Assembly: GCF_002836735.1 (NCBI RefSeq)
Contig: NZ_PJAS01000072.1
Location: 62,001 to 126,000, forward strand
Direction: 5' to 3'
Source of the DNA: Psychrobacter sp. 4Bb
GTDB taxonomy: Bacteria; Pseudomonadota; Gammaproteobacteria; Pseudomonadales; Moraxellaceae
Length of the DNA: 64,000 nucleotides
Positions 19,586 to 27,626 of this stretch are shown here, piece after piece (the stretch's first letter is position 1; every line of letters starts with the position of its first letter). The notes below the pieces were generated by a model. It did no database searches. It was not told where the DNA came from and saw nothing but the letters and a program-made list of their open reading frames with translations. The translations under genes and the position numbers were made by a program.

Positions 19586-21139
19586 TTACGGAGTATATTT
19601 GGGATATTGTGATTCTAAAACGGGACTTTTTATAATAGATTTTGGACTTGGTGATGCTTCAGCTTCTTGAGTTATTGCAGGTATGTTGTTATTTTTTTTA
19701 GTGAGCTGTCGTATCTCGTATTGCTCACGTTCAACTATTGGGTCAATTAAGAGCGCAACGATAGAGTTATTTTTAGGCTTAGAAAGTACTTCACGCACTC
19801 TTTTCTCACTAGAGTATGAGTGTAGCTCTTCTATATTTTTTATGATACCTAATTGACGACTATCAAACTTAGCTTTAGTCTCATTAGGAACTAGTGTTCC
19901 CGTACTGCCGTTACCTAACCAATCACTTCTGACACTTATAGACTCGTCTGTAAAAATTTTGATGAAAGTCAATATTGCTCTATCTAGTCTCTTTCGATGC
20001 TCATCCTCCAAACTATCAGTAGAAACATCAATGTTGCTAGAATCATTGTTATCAACAGCGACAGGCCTAACTGCCTCCATGAGAGAGAGATTAATACGCT
20101 TATTAATGACATGGTTGCTACCAGGGATAGGATCATTATTGATATCGTGATCAATTTTAAGTGAGCTAAAATTGAAGGTGCCTGTCCTTGGGCTACTAAT
20201 TGCTGTTGTGTTATCAAAGCGCTTTGATATTCTTGAGCTACGGTTTGCAACTGTGCTGAGAAGTCGCTCTCTTGCTCTTTTAAGGTCAATAGTGTTTTCT
20301 CGTAGCTCTGAGCTTTCGCTTTTGCTATACGCTCTGCTAAATTTTTCGACTTCAAATTCTCGCTCATAAATCTCGCCCTTAAACCTAATATTATTCTTCC
20401 CATCAGGATTTTCGATACTGATACTAGTCTTAGTTTCTCTTGCAACTACTAACCCTAAACTGGCAAAAGCCTTTAAAATACCATGACGATTTGTTATATA
20501 GCCTTTCTCGATTCCAGAGATGATAAAGTCATGTATATCTTCACGAACTTCAGCAGTACTTTTTGGCAAATCGGAAACAGTTGCTAATACTCTTCTCCGT
20601 TTAGGGTGATTCGGATCGGCTAGACTATAAGTGGCATTTATTACATCACGCCATGAATCAACTAAATTGACATCGTTTCTGTGAAAGTAAACAGGGAGTG
20701 CTTTACCACTCGTCAGCTCAACATTAGCAAAAACGAAATTTAGTTCCAATCGTCTTTGTTTCTTACCCTCTTCATCAAGGATCGGATTATTGTCTTGATC
20801 GATTAACACCTTATCCGTATGCTCTACCCAGTAGCCTGTATACTGATTTACGGCAAGATTTGGGAATAGTGTCTGCTCAAAGCTATCTATAATCTCGAGC
20901 TTTTTTTTATCATTGAGTTTGTCTCCTTCACCATAGTCAAATGCTAGGACACCACTTGTATATATCTTTGCAAAATTTAATCCGTTGATAACTTCAGTTG
21001 TGACTTCAGGCTCGCCTTTCAGAACACGCGCGTATCTTCTATTATTATCTTTGCCTAGTAAATAATCTCTAACAGCTCGTCCACCGCTAGATTTTCGGTT
21101 ATCCTTAGTTCCTCCTCTTCGATTAAAACTGACTAGCAT
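19586..21139 (-). CDS. mobA: MobA-type relaxase, MOB-HEN (ColE1-like) family
   Basis: DNA-nicking relaxase for plasmid mobilization. 517 residues, close to the size of ColE1 MobA. The N-terminus MLVSFNRRGGTKDNRKSSGG and VLKGEPEVTTEVI match the family. The catalytic HEN-type arrangement is visible as YWVEHTDK followed by RLELNFVFANVELTSGKALP (His, Glu, Asn). The C-terminal half is charged and helical, and its middle part also encodes mobB in another frame. Its start overlaps the mobC stop by 17 nt. No stop interrupts it, although the gene feeding the operon is broken. It probably derives from an integrated small mobilizable plasmid. Confidence 0.88.
   Translation of the reverse strand: MLVSFNRRGGTKDNRKSSGGRAVRDYLLGKDNNRRYARVLKGEPEVTTEVINGLNFAKIYTSGVLAFDYGEGDKLNDKKKLEIIDSFEQTLFPNLAVNQYTGYWVEHTDKVLIDQDNNPILDEEGKKQRRLELNFVFANVELTSGKALPVYFHRNDVNLVDSWRDVINATYSLADPNHPKRRRVLATVSDLPKSTAEVREDIHDFIISGIEKGYITNRHGILKAFASLGLVVARETKTSISIENPDGKNNIRFKGEIYEREFEVEKFSRAYSKSESSELRENTIDLKRARERLLSTVANRSSRISKRFDNTTAISSPRTGTFNFSSLKIDHDINNDPIPGSNHVINKRINLSLMEAVRPVAVDNNDSSNIDVSTDSLEDEHRKRLDRAILTFIKIFTDESISVRSDWLGNGSTGTLVPNETKAKFDSRQLGIIKNIEELHSYSSEKRVREVLSKPKNNSIVALLIDPIVEREQYEIRQLTKKNNNIPAITQEAEASPSPKSIIKSPVLESQYPKYTP
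19984..20367 (-). CDS. mobB: MobB-like membrane protein nested inside mobA in another frame
   Basis: ColE1-type plasmids encode mobB inside mobA in a second reading frame, and the same layout is seen here. From ATG 20367 (AAGGGCGAG just upstream) there are 127 residues. The first ~65 form a charged, Gln/Ala-rich helix (SENLKSKNLAERIAKAKAQS). Then come two strong transmembrane segments (ITISIMILSLVATMSLISVL and LGLSLLITMILATLMFLLIV) and a basic tail. Coiled coil plus TM helices match MobB, which anchors the relaxosome to the membrane. Assignment rests on position and topology. Confidence 0.7.
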   Translation of the reverse strand: MSENLKSKNLAERIAKAKAQSYEKTLLTLKEQESDFSAQLQTVAQEYQSALITQQQLVAQGQAPSILAHLKLITISIMILSLVATMSLISVLISLSWRQLGLSLLITMILATLMFLLIVWRMSIERD

Positions 21140-21470
21140 AGTTTTTTACCTTCTCAATTTCCTCACGCAGCAAGACTACTTCTTGCCTCAACACTTCTTG
21201 TGACACACCAAAACCGTAGGTGTTAATCTGCTTTGTAAGCTGATTGATGTTGTTGCAAGCGCCAGCAAAAGCTCGCATAAATTCCGGATCGACTTTTGGA
21301 GTCAATTTTCTACTCTTGAGTATATTTGCATTAATGCAAAAGTCACGCATAAAAGGGGCAAGCGGTTTGCCGTCTGCCCTCTGTTTTAATTTTAAAAGTT
21401 CATCACTAGTAACACGTATTTTTATTGATTTTTCTCTTATCGATGTTTTAGTTCCAATCAATTTAGCCAT
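21123..21470 (-). CDS. mobC: MobC-like relaxosome accessory protein
   Basis: 115 residues. The N-terminal half is basic with a ribbon-helix-helix look (KSIKIRVTSDELLKLKQRAD). The C-terminal half has the MobC signature AGACNNINQLTKQIN and ends in a coiled-coil helix. MobC binds and opens oriT for the relaxase. The gene overlaps mobA by 17 nt and follows a 57-residue gene by 15 nt, so the four are one operon. Confidence 0.85.
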   Translation of the reverse strand: MAKLIGTKTSIREKSIKIRVTSDELLKLKQRADGKPLAPFMRDFCINANILKSRKLTPKVDPEFMRAFAGACNNINQLTKQINTYGFGVSQEVLRQEVVLLREEIEKVKNYASQF

Positions 21471-21485
21471 TTTAAAGTTACTCGA

Positions 21486-21659
21486 CTATCTGTGGCAGCC
21501 TCTACCATCAAGACCTGCACATCCTGTAGGTACATCACCACATTCATATTTCTGCTGAGTGACACTAACCATGTGGCCACAGTTATAACAAGGCAGCATG
21601 AAATCCTGATTTTCATAATCATAACGATCTTTTAATTCTTTCTCGGTTAACTCATACAT
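21486..21659 (-). CDS. 57-residue Cys-rich (zinc-ribbon-like) protein in the mob operon
   Basis: Starts at ATG 21659, overlapping the end of the upstream gene by 13 nt, and ends 15 nt before mobC. It contains CYNC at residues 24-27 and further Cys at 40, 47 and 55, with a GHMV segment, which suggests metal binding. Tight packing supports a role in mobilization or its control. Family not recognised. Confidence 0.65.
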   Translation of the reverse strand: MYELTEKELKDRYDYENQDFMLPCYNCGHMVSVTQQKYECGDVPTGCAGLDGRGCHR

Positions 21660-22138
21660 GTTAATGATCCTCTTATGTTAGCAATTACTTTTAGTATTTC
21701 TTTTCTCATATCATCACTTGCATCTTTTTGTCTCTCCCACTCTCGCATTAAGTCGTTTTGGCGAACACCAGCTATACCAGAAAAAATATACTCAGCAAAT
21801 AAAAGTAATTCTAATTGCTCTTCATTAGACAGACTATTTAGAAATTCTTTAGTTGAGGCTTTATTAGCGATATGAGCACTAATAAGCTGTAAAGAAGATT
21901 TGATAAGCTCCAGCATTGTAGTTGATGTTATTTTTCGGTTAATACCAGCTTTATCGAGTGTTGTAACTCCATCTAAACCATAAAACTCTTGATTAGCAGA
22001 AACATGTTCAAAGGTAATACTTAACAGGTTTTAGATAAGTCCTTTAGTAAGGTTGTTTGTTAATTTTGTCATATAATTATCTGTTGGATTGATTATTGTG
22101 GTTGTACCTAAGTCGTCTAATCGCACTATATTATTCAT
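21647..22138 (-). pseudogene. First gene of the mob operon, broken by an in-frame stop
   Basis: An ATG at 22138 has a strong AAGGAAT ribosome-binding site and begins a 163-codon frame (MNNIVRLDDLGTTTIINPTD). It is interrupted by TAA at 22031-22033 after 35 codons; the same frame then runs on without a break to 21647. The 3' part could be re-initiated at ATG 21916 (89 residues, MLELIKSSLQLISAH). Function unknown; by position a mobilization accessory protein. The nonsense codon suggests the mobilization block is decaying, unless the two halves are separate genes. Confidence 0.6.
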
Positions 22139-22186
22139 AAGTTATTCCTTCTATTAAAAATAGTTAATTTCTTTGCTTTTGGGGTT

Positions 22187-22249
22187 AAGGGGTTTCCCCT
22201 TACAAGACGACAGTGCAACCTCATAACGGAGTGGAGAGGGGGCGCTGTC
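22187..22249 (-). other. Candidate oriT region upstream of the mob operon
   Basis: Two inverted repeats lie 49-111 nt before the first mob gene. One is a perfect AAGGGG-TTT-CCCCTT hairpin (22187-22201). The other is an imperfect 8-bp pair, GACAGTGC (22209-22216) with GCGCTGTC (22242-22249). GC-rich inverted repeats in an otherwise AT-rich region directly upstream of relaxosome genes are what an oriT looks like. The nic site is not identified. Confidence 0.45.
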
Positions 22250-22815
22250 TGTGCTTGCTATTGATGCTAAGAGAATAGAATATATAATGCGTGGGATATA
22301 AAAGATAGGCTTTGGACAGACACTTATAGCAAGCAGACATCGCTTTATACCTTCCAAACATCGGCATATAAATGAAAATATTTATACGCTTTATATGTTC
22401 AAAGAGAGTGTATAAAACTTAAGATTATTTGTATTACTTATGTTTCTAAAGCATTGTTTATATTTGATATAGTGATGATAGAGCATGTGATTAATGAAGT
22501 TTCTGTATTCTTGCTTGTTGCTGTTATGGTCGTTTCCAATACCGATAGTAAGTGTACTTGCAACTGATAACGTTTAGATGAATGTAAGATATTCGAAGTT
22601 ATTCCTACGAATAGACCAATTCAAAATCAATATACGAATGACCATATACTACTGTCATAAAAACCCTTTGCACTGCACTTTAGTGCCTCTGTTTGCTACC
22701 TATCCTATTTTGACGTTCTACAAATTTATATTGTTAACAATGTATGTTACTTATATTTTGTGCTTTTTCCTCACTCTATCTTTTTCTAAACTGACAAACC
22801 TAGTTTCTAGCTATT
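22250..22815. other. Gene-free AT-rich stretch between mob block and phage remnant
   Basis: About 565 nt with no ORF I can support. Short frames on both strands have no ribosome-binding site and noise-like composition. No iterons or rep gene are evident, so if the mob block came from a plasmid its replication region has been lost. Confidence 0.5.
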
Positions 22816-23157
22816 AACAAAGACCTTCTATCTGGCAATGCTGTCGGTACCAGACTACATATGCAGTATATCAGTCAAGATAATGATGACATATCACTGT
22901 CTGGCACGCTCTATCCAGAGATAACCAATGGTATTGTCTCATTAGATGAGTTGCGAGACATGGCAGCGACTGGTAAGACTTACGCGCTCATGAATGGCAA
23001 GGTTTACTATTACGGCATGTGCTATATCACTGACATCAGTGAGACTCAATCACACTTATTGTCAGACGGTACTGCTCGTAAAATTAGCTTTAGCTTAGCA
23101 CTCAAGTTGGCAGATGATAGCGAGCGTGAGCAAGTGGCCATTTTAGACCAGGATTGA
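22816..23157 (+). pseudogene. P2-like tail protein gpU, N-terminally truncated
   Basis: From about 22816 the frame reads LSGNAVGTRLHMQYISQDND and DISLSGTLYPEITNG, then ALMNGKVYYYGMCYITDISE and DGTARKISFSLAL. These align with the C-terminal three quarters of P2 gpU (tail assembly). The first ~30-40 residues and a start with ribosome-binding site are missing: a stop lies just upstream and the preceding DNA is unrelated. An internal ATG at 22861 would give 98 residues. Probably left at a deletion joint between a P2-like prophage and the mob block. Confidence 0.7.
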
Positions 23158-23302
23158 GCAGACGTATAACACACATTCAAATAACGTATAGACCCCTGTT
23201 CCACGTAAACAATGTAAGAAGATAGAGGTGGAACACCCCCTAAGAGACGTTTTAAAGCTGATTTAACCTAGTCTTATCTAATCTTTGATAGGAACTTAAG
23301 TT

Positions 23303-23455
23303 ATGACAGATTTATTTACTCTTGGACTGGAAATTATGCATCTTTGTGTCGAACACTATGGCTTACCTAAAACGCTCTTAGGTATCGCTTTTTTCATATC
23401 GTTGTTGATTATTTTATGGCAACTACCAGAACTTATCATTGCATGGAAAAGCTAA
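23303..23455 (+). CDS. 50-residue membrane protein in the phage tail remnant
   Basis: MTDLFTLGLEIMHLCVEHYG followed by one hydrophobic helix (TLLGIAFFISLLIILW). It starts at ATG 23303 and its TAA shares sequence space with the gpD start (TAACATG), implying translational coupling. In P2 the small tail gene X lies between U and D. This protein is not LysM-like, so I do not call it gpX. Confidence 0.55.
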   Translation: MTDLFTLGLEIMHLCVEHYGLPKTLLGIAFFISLLIILWQLPELIIAWKS

Positions 23456-23456
23456 C

Positions 23457-24464
23457 ATGAACCTATTCAAACTTACGATTGAAGGCATTGATCGCACAGC
23501 GCAGGTTGAGAAGCGCCTGATTAGGCTATCGATTACAGACAAGCGTGGTATTGGAGCGGATGAGCTATCACTGACGCTATCTGATCATGATGCCGCGCTA
23601 CCCTTGCCTATCAATAGTAACGAAATAAGGCTATGGCTCACAATGCCTGAAACTGGCGACATGATAGACAAAGGCACCTTTACTATTGACCAAGCAGAGC
23701 ACAGCGACACACCTGACCAGTTGCAGATCCGTGCCAATTCAGCCGATTTTAAGTCATCATTGAAGGTAAAGCGCAGTGACAGATATCATCAGCACAAGCT
23801 TGGTGAAATAGCTTCGAGTGTGGCCAAACGTCATGACCTGATATTATCAATTGATGCGACGGTAGTAGCGATGATGATAGATCATGTCGATCAGCACCGT
23901 GAGAGTGATATCAATCTATTGACCAGGCTTTGTGATGACCATGATTTGATGTGTACGATTAAGGCAGGACCGCTGATCATCAAGCCAATTGGTAATACCA
24001 AATCACCTTCAGGGGCGGCATTGGGAGCAGTCAGTATCACTCGTCAGTCTGGTGACAGCCATCGCTATAGTCGTGCTGATCGCACCAGTGACTATGATGA
24101 GACGACATCTAGCTATCATGATGATAAAACTGGTAAGACTAAGCATATCAGTGTCAAAGACGGTAAATCTAAACCACTGAATGCTCTACCCAATGATAAA
24201 TCTCATCTACTGACCAAACCGGCCAAGTCAAAAAATGAGGCGGTATCCAAAGCAAAAGCGAGCGACAACAAAAAAGCCCGCCAAGTGGCGAGCTTTGATT
24301 TGACGTTAGCAGTAGCGCGTCCTGATATTATTGCTGATAGCCCTGCGACAGTGCGAGGCTTTAGACCTTATATCGATCAACATCAATGGACAGTCGTAGA
24401 AGTGATACATGACCTATCAGGTAGTGGTTACAGTACTGGCATTAAGTGTGAGGCTGGGATTTAA
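23457..24464 (+). CDS. P2-like late control/tail protein gpD
   Basis: 335 residues from ATG 23457, chosen over an upstream in-frame TTG at 23439 because it abuts the previous stop. FKLTIEGIDRTAQVEKRLIR, DELSLTLSDHD and the IRANSADFKSSLKVKRSD segment match gpD, the baseplate hub/tail-tube initiator of P2-like contractile tails. The C-terminal part (VRGFRPYIDQHQWTVVEV) is also typical. With the gpU fragment it is all that remains of a tail operon, so it cannot make a particle alone. Confidence 0.82.
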   Translation: MNLFKLTIEGIDRTAQVEKRLIRLSITDKRGIGADELSLTLSDHDAALPLPINSNEIRLWLTMPETGDMIDKGTFTIDQAEHSDTPDQLQIRANSADFKSSLKVKRSDRYHQHKLGEIASSVAKRHDLILSIDATVVAMMIDHVDQHRESDINLLTRLCDDHDLMCTIKAGPLIIKPIGNTKSPSGAALGAVSITRQSGDSHRYSRADRTSDYDETTSSYHDDKTGKTKHISVKDGKSKPLNALPNDKSHLLTKPAKSKNEAVSKAKASDNKKARQVASFDLTLAVARPDIIADSPATVRGFRPYIDQHQWTVVEVIHDLSGSGYSTGIKCEAGI

Positions 24465-24482
24465 ATTCAAAAAAAATTTGTA

Positions 24483-24531
24483 CCTCTACTCGAGTTTATC
24501 GAAGAGTTAGTGTATCATTCTAACGTAGAGG
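24483..24531 (+). promoter_or_regulatory. Inverted repeat covering the methyltransferase ribosome-binding site
   Basis: CCTCTAC (24483-24489) is complementary to GTAGAGG (24525-24531), which contains the GAGG of the ribosome-binding site 10 nt before the methyltransferase ATG. In RNA the pairing would hide the site; as DNA it may be an operator. The role is inferred. Confidence 0.35.
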
Positions 24532-24540
24532 AGATATGAA

Positions 24541-25557
24541 ATGAACATTGAAGCGGTTGACTTATTCTGTGGTATCGGCGGTCTCACAGCAGGTCTCATT
24601 AAATCTGGTGTTACGGTAAAAGCTGGCTACGACATAGAGCCTTCTTGTCAGTATGGGTACGAATATAATAATAAAGCTACCTTTATTCTCAAAGACGTCG
24701 CTGATGTAACAGCGGATGAAATTAACGACTGGTATTCTGAGGGCGCTATTCGCCTACTAGCTGGCTGCGCACCATGCCAACCTTTTTCTACCTATAATCA
24801 AGGGAAGGATACTACTTTAGATAAAAAATGGCCGTTGCTTTATCATTTTATGAGGCTGATCGAAGAAGTTCGTCCTGAGCTTGTAACAATGGAAAATGTG
24901 CCTGATGTTACCAAGCATAAAGTGTACCATGATTTTGTATCAAAACTTGAGGAACTAGGATATACCGTATCTGCTAATAAAGTTGATTGTGTACAGTATG
25001 GAATACCACAAACGCGTAAGCGTCATGTTTTATTGGCTAGTTTAATATCTAAAAATATTGAACTCATCCCACCAACACACGATAAGCCTGTAACGGTGAG
25101 AGACGTAATTGAAAGCTTGCCCATTTTATCTTCTGGCCAACGAAACCAAAAAGACTTTCTACATATATGCCCAAAATTAAATGAGCTAAATATGAAACGT
25201 ATTAAAGCTTCTAGACCAGGTGGGACATGGAGAGACTGGCCTGAAGAATTATTAGCTGCTTGCCATAGAAAAGAATCAGGTAAATCTTATAGCGGTGTTT
25301 ATGGTCGTATGGAGTGGGATAAACCCGCCCCAACTATGACTACTCAATGCTATGGCTTTGGTAATGGTCGTTTTGGGCATCCATCACAGCATCGTGCTAT
25401 CTCCTTACGAGAAGCGGCAATCTTCCAGACCTTTCCAGAAGACTACCAATTTTGTAAGGGTGAGTTTTATATCAAAGAAGTTGGCAAGATGATTGGTAAC
25501 GCTGTTCCTGTCAGGTTAGGCGAAGTCGTTGGTATCAGTTTATTGAGAAGCGCGTAA
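24541..25557 (+). CDS. DNA (cytosine-5-)-methyltransferase
   Basis: 338 residues with the full C5-methyltransferase motif set: motif I VDLFCGIGGLTAGL (SAM binding), motif IV GCAPCQPFS with catalytic Cys79, motif VI MENVPDV, motif VIII QTRKRHVLL, then a short target-recognition region and motif X GNAVPVRLG. Transfers methyl from SAM to C5 of cytosine in a specific DNA site. No restriction enzyme of standard type is adjacent. Instead it converges (18-nt overlap of 3' ends) on a HEPN-DUF262 gene pair, which suggests a modification-guarded defence unit. It lies directly after the P2-like gpD remnant, in cargo position. Confidence 0.92.
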   Translation: MNIEAVDLFCGIGGLTAGLIKSGVTVKAGYDIEPSCQYGYEYNNKATFILKDVADVTADEINDWYSEGAIRLLAGCAPCQPFSTYNQGKDTTLDKKWPLLYHFMRLIEEVRPELVTMENVPDVTKHKVYHDFVSKLEELGYTVSANKVDCVQYGIPQTRKRHVLLASLISKNIELIPPTHDKPVTVRDVIESLPILSSGQRNQKDFLHICPKLNELNMKRIKASRPGGTWRDWPEELLAACHRKESGKSYSGVYGRMEWDKPAPTMTTQCYGFGNGRFGHPSQHRAISLREAAIFQTFPEDYQFCKGEFYIKEVGKMIGNAVPVRLGEVVGISLLRSA

Positions 25558-26436
25558 GTACTTTTGACGGGTTAGAAAGTTATTTAACCCGTTGAATACC
25601 CCCATCAGCACAGCCTCAACGCTTTGCAAGTTATCATCAATAGAGTCAATAGGCATATTCTGTCCACATTGTGCGAAAGACTCTGAGCCATGAGCTAGGG
25701 AGTTACGCTTTTTCCTGATATCCTCTATTTTATCTGGATTCCAGAGTAAAGGTTGACTATCAATCTTATATGGTGAAATTCTGATGTCATATTTCTTACA
25801 ATATTCATCTATTACTCCACAGTCAATATTTCCACTAAAAAGTTTCTTTTTATCGTATCCTAAATCAAATATTCTATCTCGGATATCTGCATTATCTCTA
25901 GAAAACTCTGAAACCTTTTCATTAGTTAAACCCTTACTAAAGGACTGTAAAATCACCTTATGCAATTTTTCTGAAAGTTCTAGTAAATTACGATTTTCAT
26001 CTCGTATAGTCTCATGTATAGCATTAATAGACTCACTCATTGTTGACTCCATTAAGTTATAGAGTAAGAGGTATGTTGAAGCTCTTAATGTCTTTTGTAA
26101 CTCCCTATCTATCTTATGACATGCAAAATCACTTCTTGTAGGTGTTCTAGTCGATTGAGGTTCAACGGTAAGAACATTTATCCAATTAAAATTGTCTGTT
26201 TCCGTTCTTTGCTGTAAAGGATCTACAACTCTTCTCTGTATAGGAAAAAGTGAATTCAAATTAAATGAAAAGTTTAATTTATCATCTATATATTTTTCAA
26301 TGTATCTTTCTTCTGATACCGCTGGAGAAGATATATCAGCTAGTTTTTTTACAAAAACAACATAGTTTTTTACTTCCTGTAATCTTGTTTGGAAATTTTC
26401 ATAAGCGAACTGAAGATTCGCATTACTAATTTGCAT
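25540..26436 (-). CDS. HEPN-domain protein, MAE_28990-like (putative RNase effector)
   Basis: 298 residues, largely helical and Asn/Ser/Lys rich. Near the C-terminus, DIRKKRNSLAHGSESFAQCG holds the HEPN ribonuclease motif R-x4-H (Arg244...His249). The N-terminal YENFQTRLQEVKNYV and LRASTYLLLYNLMESTMSES segments match what I recall of the MAE_28990 HEPN family. Its ATG touches the stop of the DUF262 gene (TAGATG), so the two are translationally coupled. HEPN proteins in such pairs are usually toxic RNases. That activity is inferred, not shown. Confidence 0.7.
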   Translation of the reverse strand: MQISNANLQFAYENFQTRLQEVKNYVVFVKKLADISSPAVSEERYIEKYIDDKLNFSFNLNSLFPIQRRVVDPLQQRTETDNFNWINVLTVEPQSTRTPTRSDFACHKIDRELQKTLRASTYLLLYNLMESTMSESINAIHETIRDENRNLLELSEKLHKVILQSFSKGLTNEKVSEFSRDNADIRDRIFDLGYDKKKLFSGNIDCGVIDEYCKKYDIRISPYKIDSQPLLWNPDKIEDIRKKRNSLAHGSESFAQCGQNMPIDSIDDNLQSVEAVLMGVFNGLNNFLTRQKYLRASQ

Positions 26437-27570
26437 CTACTCCACCTCATCTTCTAAATTCACTTCATCACCCAACAGCTTATTTTTTACAAACTCTATT
26501 CGCTTCTTAATTTTTGGTCTAGAGTTACTAGCATCTGAACGTATCATTGCTAAAAAATCAGGGTCTTCATACGCCCAGTAATTATCAGTTGGAGAAATAC
26601 TAGAGTCCTCCGAAAGTGCTAAGCTTGTTCCAACAGACATAGCTTCAAAACGAATCCTAGATACTGATTTTGAAGTAGCAGATTTTCTAAAGCCATTAGG
26701 AAAATATTTTTGAACAAACTCCAACATATCTGAGAATTCTTTTTCTAACTCAATTTTTTTATTACTATCGAATCTCTGATCCATATCGCCAATATAGTCA
26801 TCTAAGAAACCAAGGACACTGTTATCTTTTGTCCCATCTTTTCTTTTCCCAAAATCTAGATATCTATCTCTATAAGCAAAGAATCTTAAAACATACTCTG
26901 TTCTTTCGCGTCTTTTTACTTTAGATTCTGGCATTGGCGTCATAGTAAGGAATTTTTCATCTGAAGCAAGCCGTCTAATGAAAGCTATAAAATCACTATC
27001 TTTTGTGCCAATCCATTTCTCCATATCAGTAAGCTTAGTACCGCCACTGTTTAGTCTATCAAACATTAGACGTCTTGCATCTTCATCAACATTTTGAAGT
27101 TCAATCATTCTAACAGTACTACGCTTGAAACGTTTTTGCCTGACAGGAGGTAGATCACTAAATATACTGCCTTCTAAAATTTTAAGACGTTCCATACCAA
27201 CTAAAGTTAGATTATCGTTTAAATATGCATAAATAGTTTGAATTCTTTGTGCTCCATCAATTACTTCTACATTGCCTTCAGTGTATGGGTCTTCATCTTC
27301 ATCAATGTCGGCAACGAATAGATAAGGAATGGGTAACCCGATAAGTAGAGATTCAATAAACAAAGATTTTTGCTTTTCAGTCCACACAAATTCTCTTTGA
27401 TAATCAGGTATAAATATTTCAGGGTCTTGTTGTGATGGATTAAATTTCTCAGATATGACTTCAATAGGATATTCTCTGATATCAAAATCAAACTGCTTTT
27501 GGTTGTCTTTTATTTCTGCTTCAGCTTCTATGATGTCTATTTTACTAAAAAGTTGATTTTGATATGACAT
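26437..27570 (-). CDS. DUF262 (ParB/GmrS-like) domain protein
   Basis: 377 residues from ATG 27570 (AAGGA 9 nt upstream; a GTG at 27588 is in frame without a good site). The DUF262 hallmarks are visible: IPDYQREFVW (55-64), then VEVIDGAQRIQTIYAYL with the DGxQR motif at about 105-109, and FDRLNSGGTKLTDME. DUF262 is the nucleotide-dependent nuclease/sensor half of GmrSD-type enzymes and of BrxU. Here the GmrD-like HNH part is absent and replaced by a separate HEPN gene. Likely the sensor or switch of the HEPN effector. Confidence 0.8.
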   Translation of the reverse strand: MSYQNQLFSKIDIIEAEAEIKDNQKQFDFDIREYPIEVISEKFNPSQQDPEIFIPDYQREFVWTEKQKSLFIESLLIGLPIPYLFVADIDEDEDPYTEGNVEVIDGAQRIQTIYAYLNDNLTLVGMERLKILEGSIFSDLPPVRQKRFKRSTVRMIELQNVDEDARRLMFDRLNSGGTKLTDMEKWIGTKDSDFIAFIRRLASDEKFLTMTPMPESKVKRRERTEYVLRFFAYRDRYLDFGKRKDGTKDNSVLGFLDDYIGDMDQRFDSNKKIELEKEFSDMLEFVQKYFPNGFRKSATSKSVSRIRFEAMSVGTSLALSEDSSISPTDNYWAYEDPDFLAMIRSDASNSRPKIKKRIEFVKNKLLGDEVNLEDEVE

Positions 27571-27626
27571 GGTTATATTTTCCTTCACATATGAAAATTA
27601 ATTTTGTACATAACTAGAATTATTAT

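Noticed and set aside
22154..22357. 67-codon leftward frame over the candidate oriT
   Set aside because: No ribosome-binding site and it runs through the inverted repeats; composition is noise-like.
22578..22817. 79-codon rightward frame before the gpU fragment
   Set aside because: AT-driven hydrophobic translation, no ribosome-binding site, no recognisable segment.
25540..27570. Calling the DUF262-HEPN pair a GmrSD restriction enzyme
   Set aside because: The second protein shows an R-x4-H HEPN motif and no visible HNH (GmrD/DUF1524) motif.
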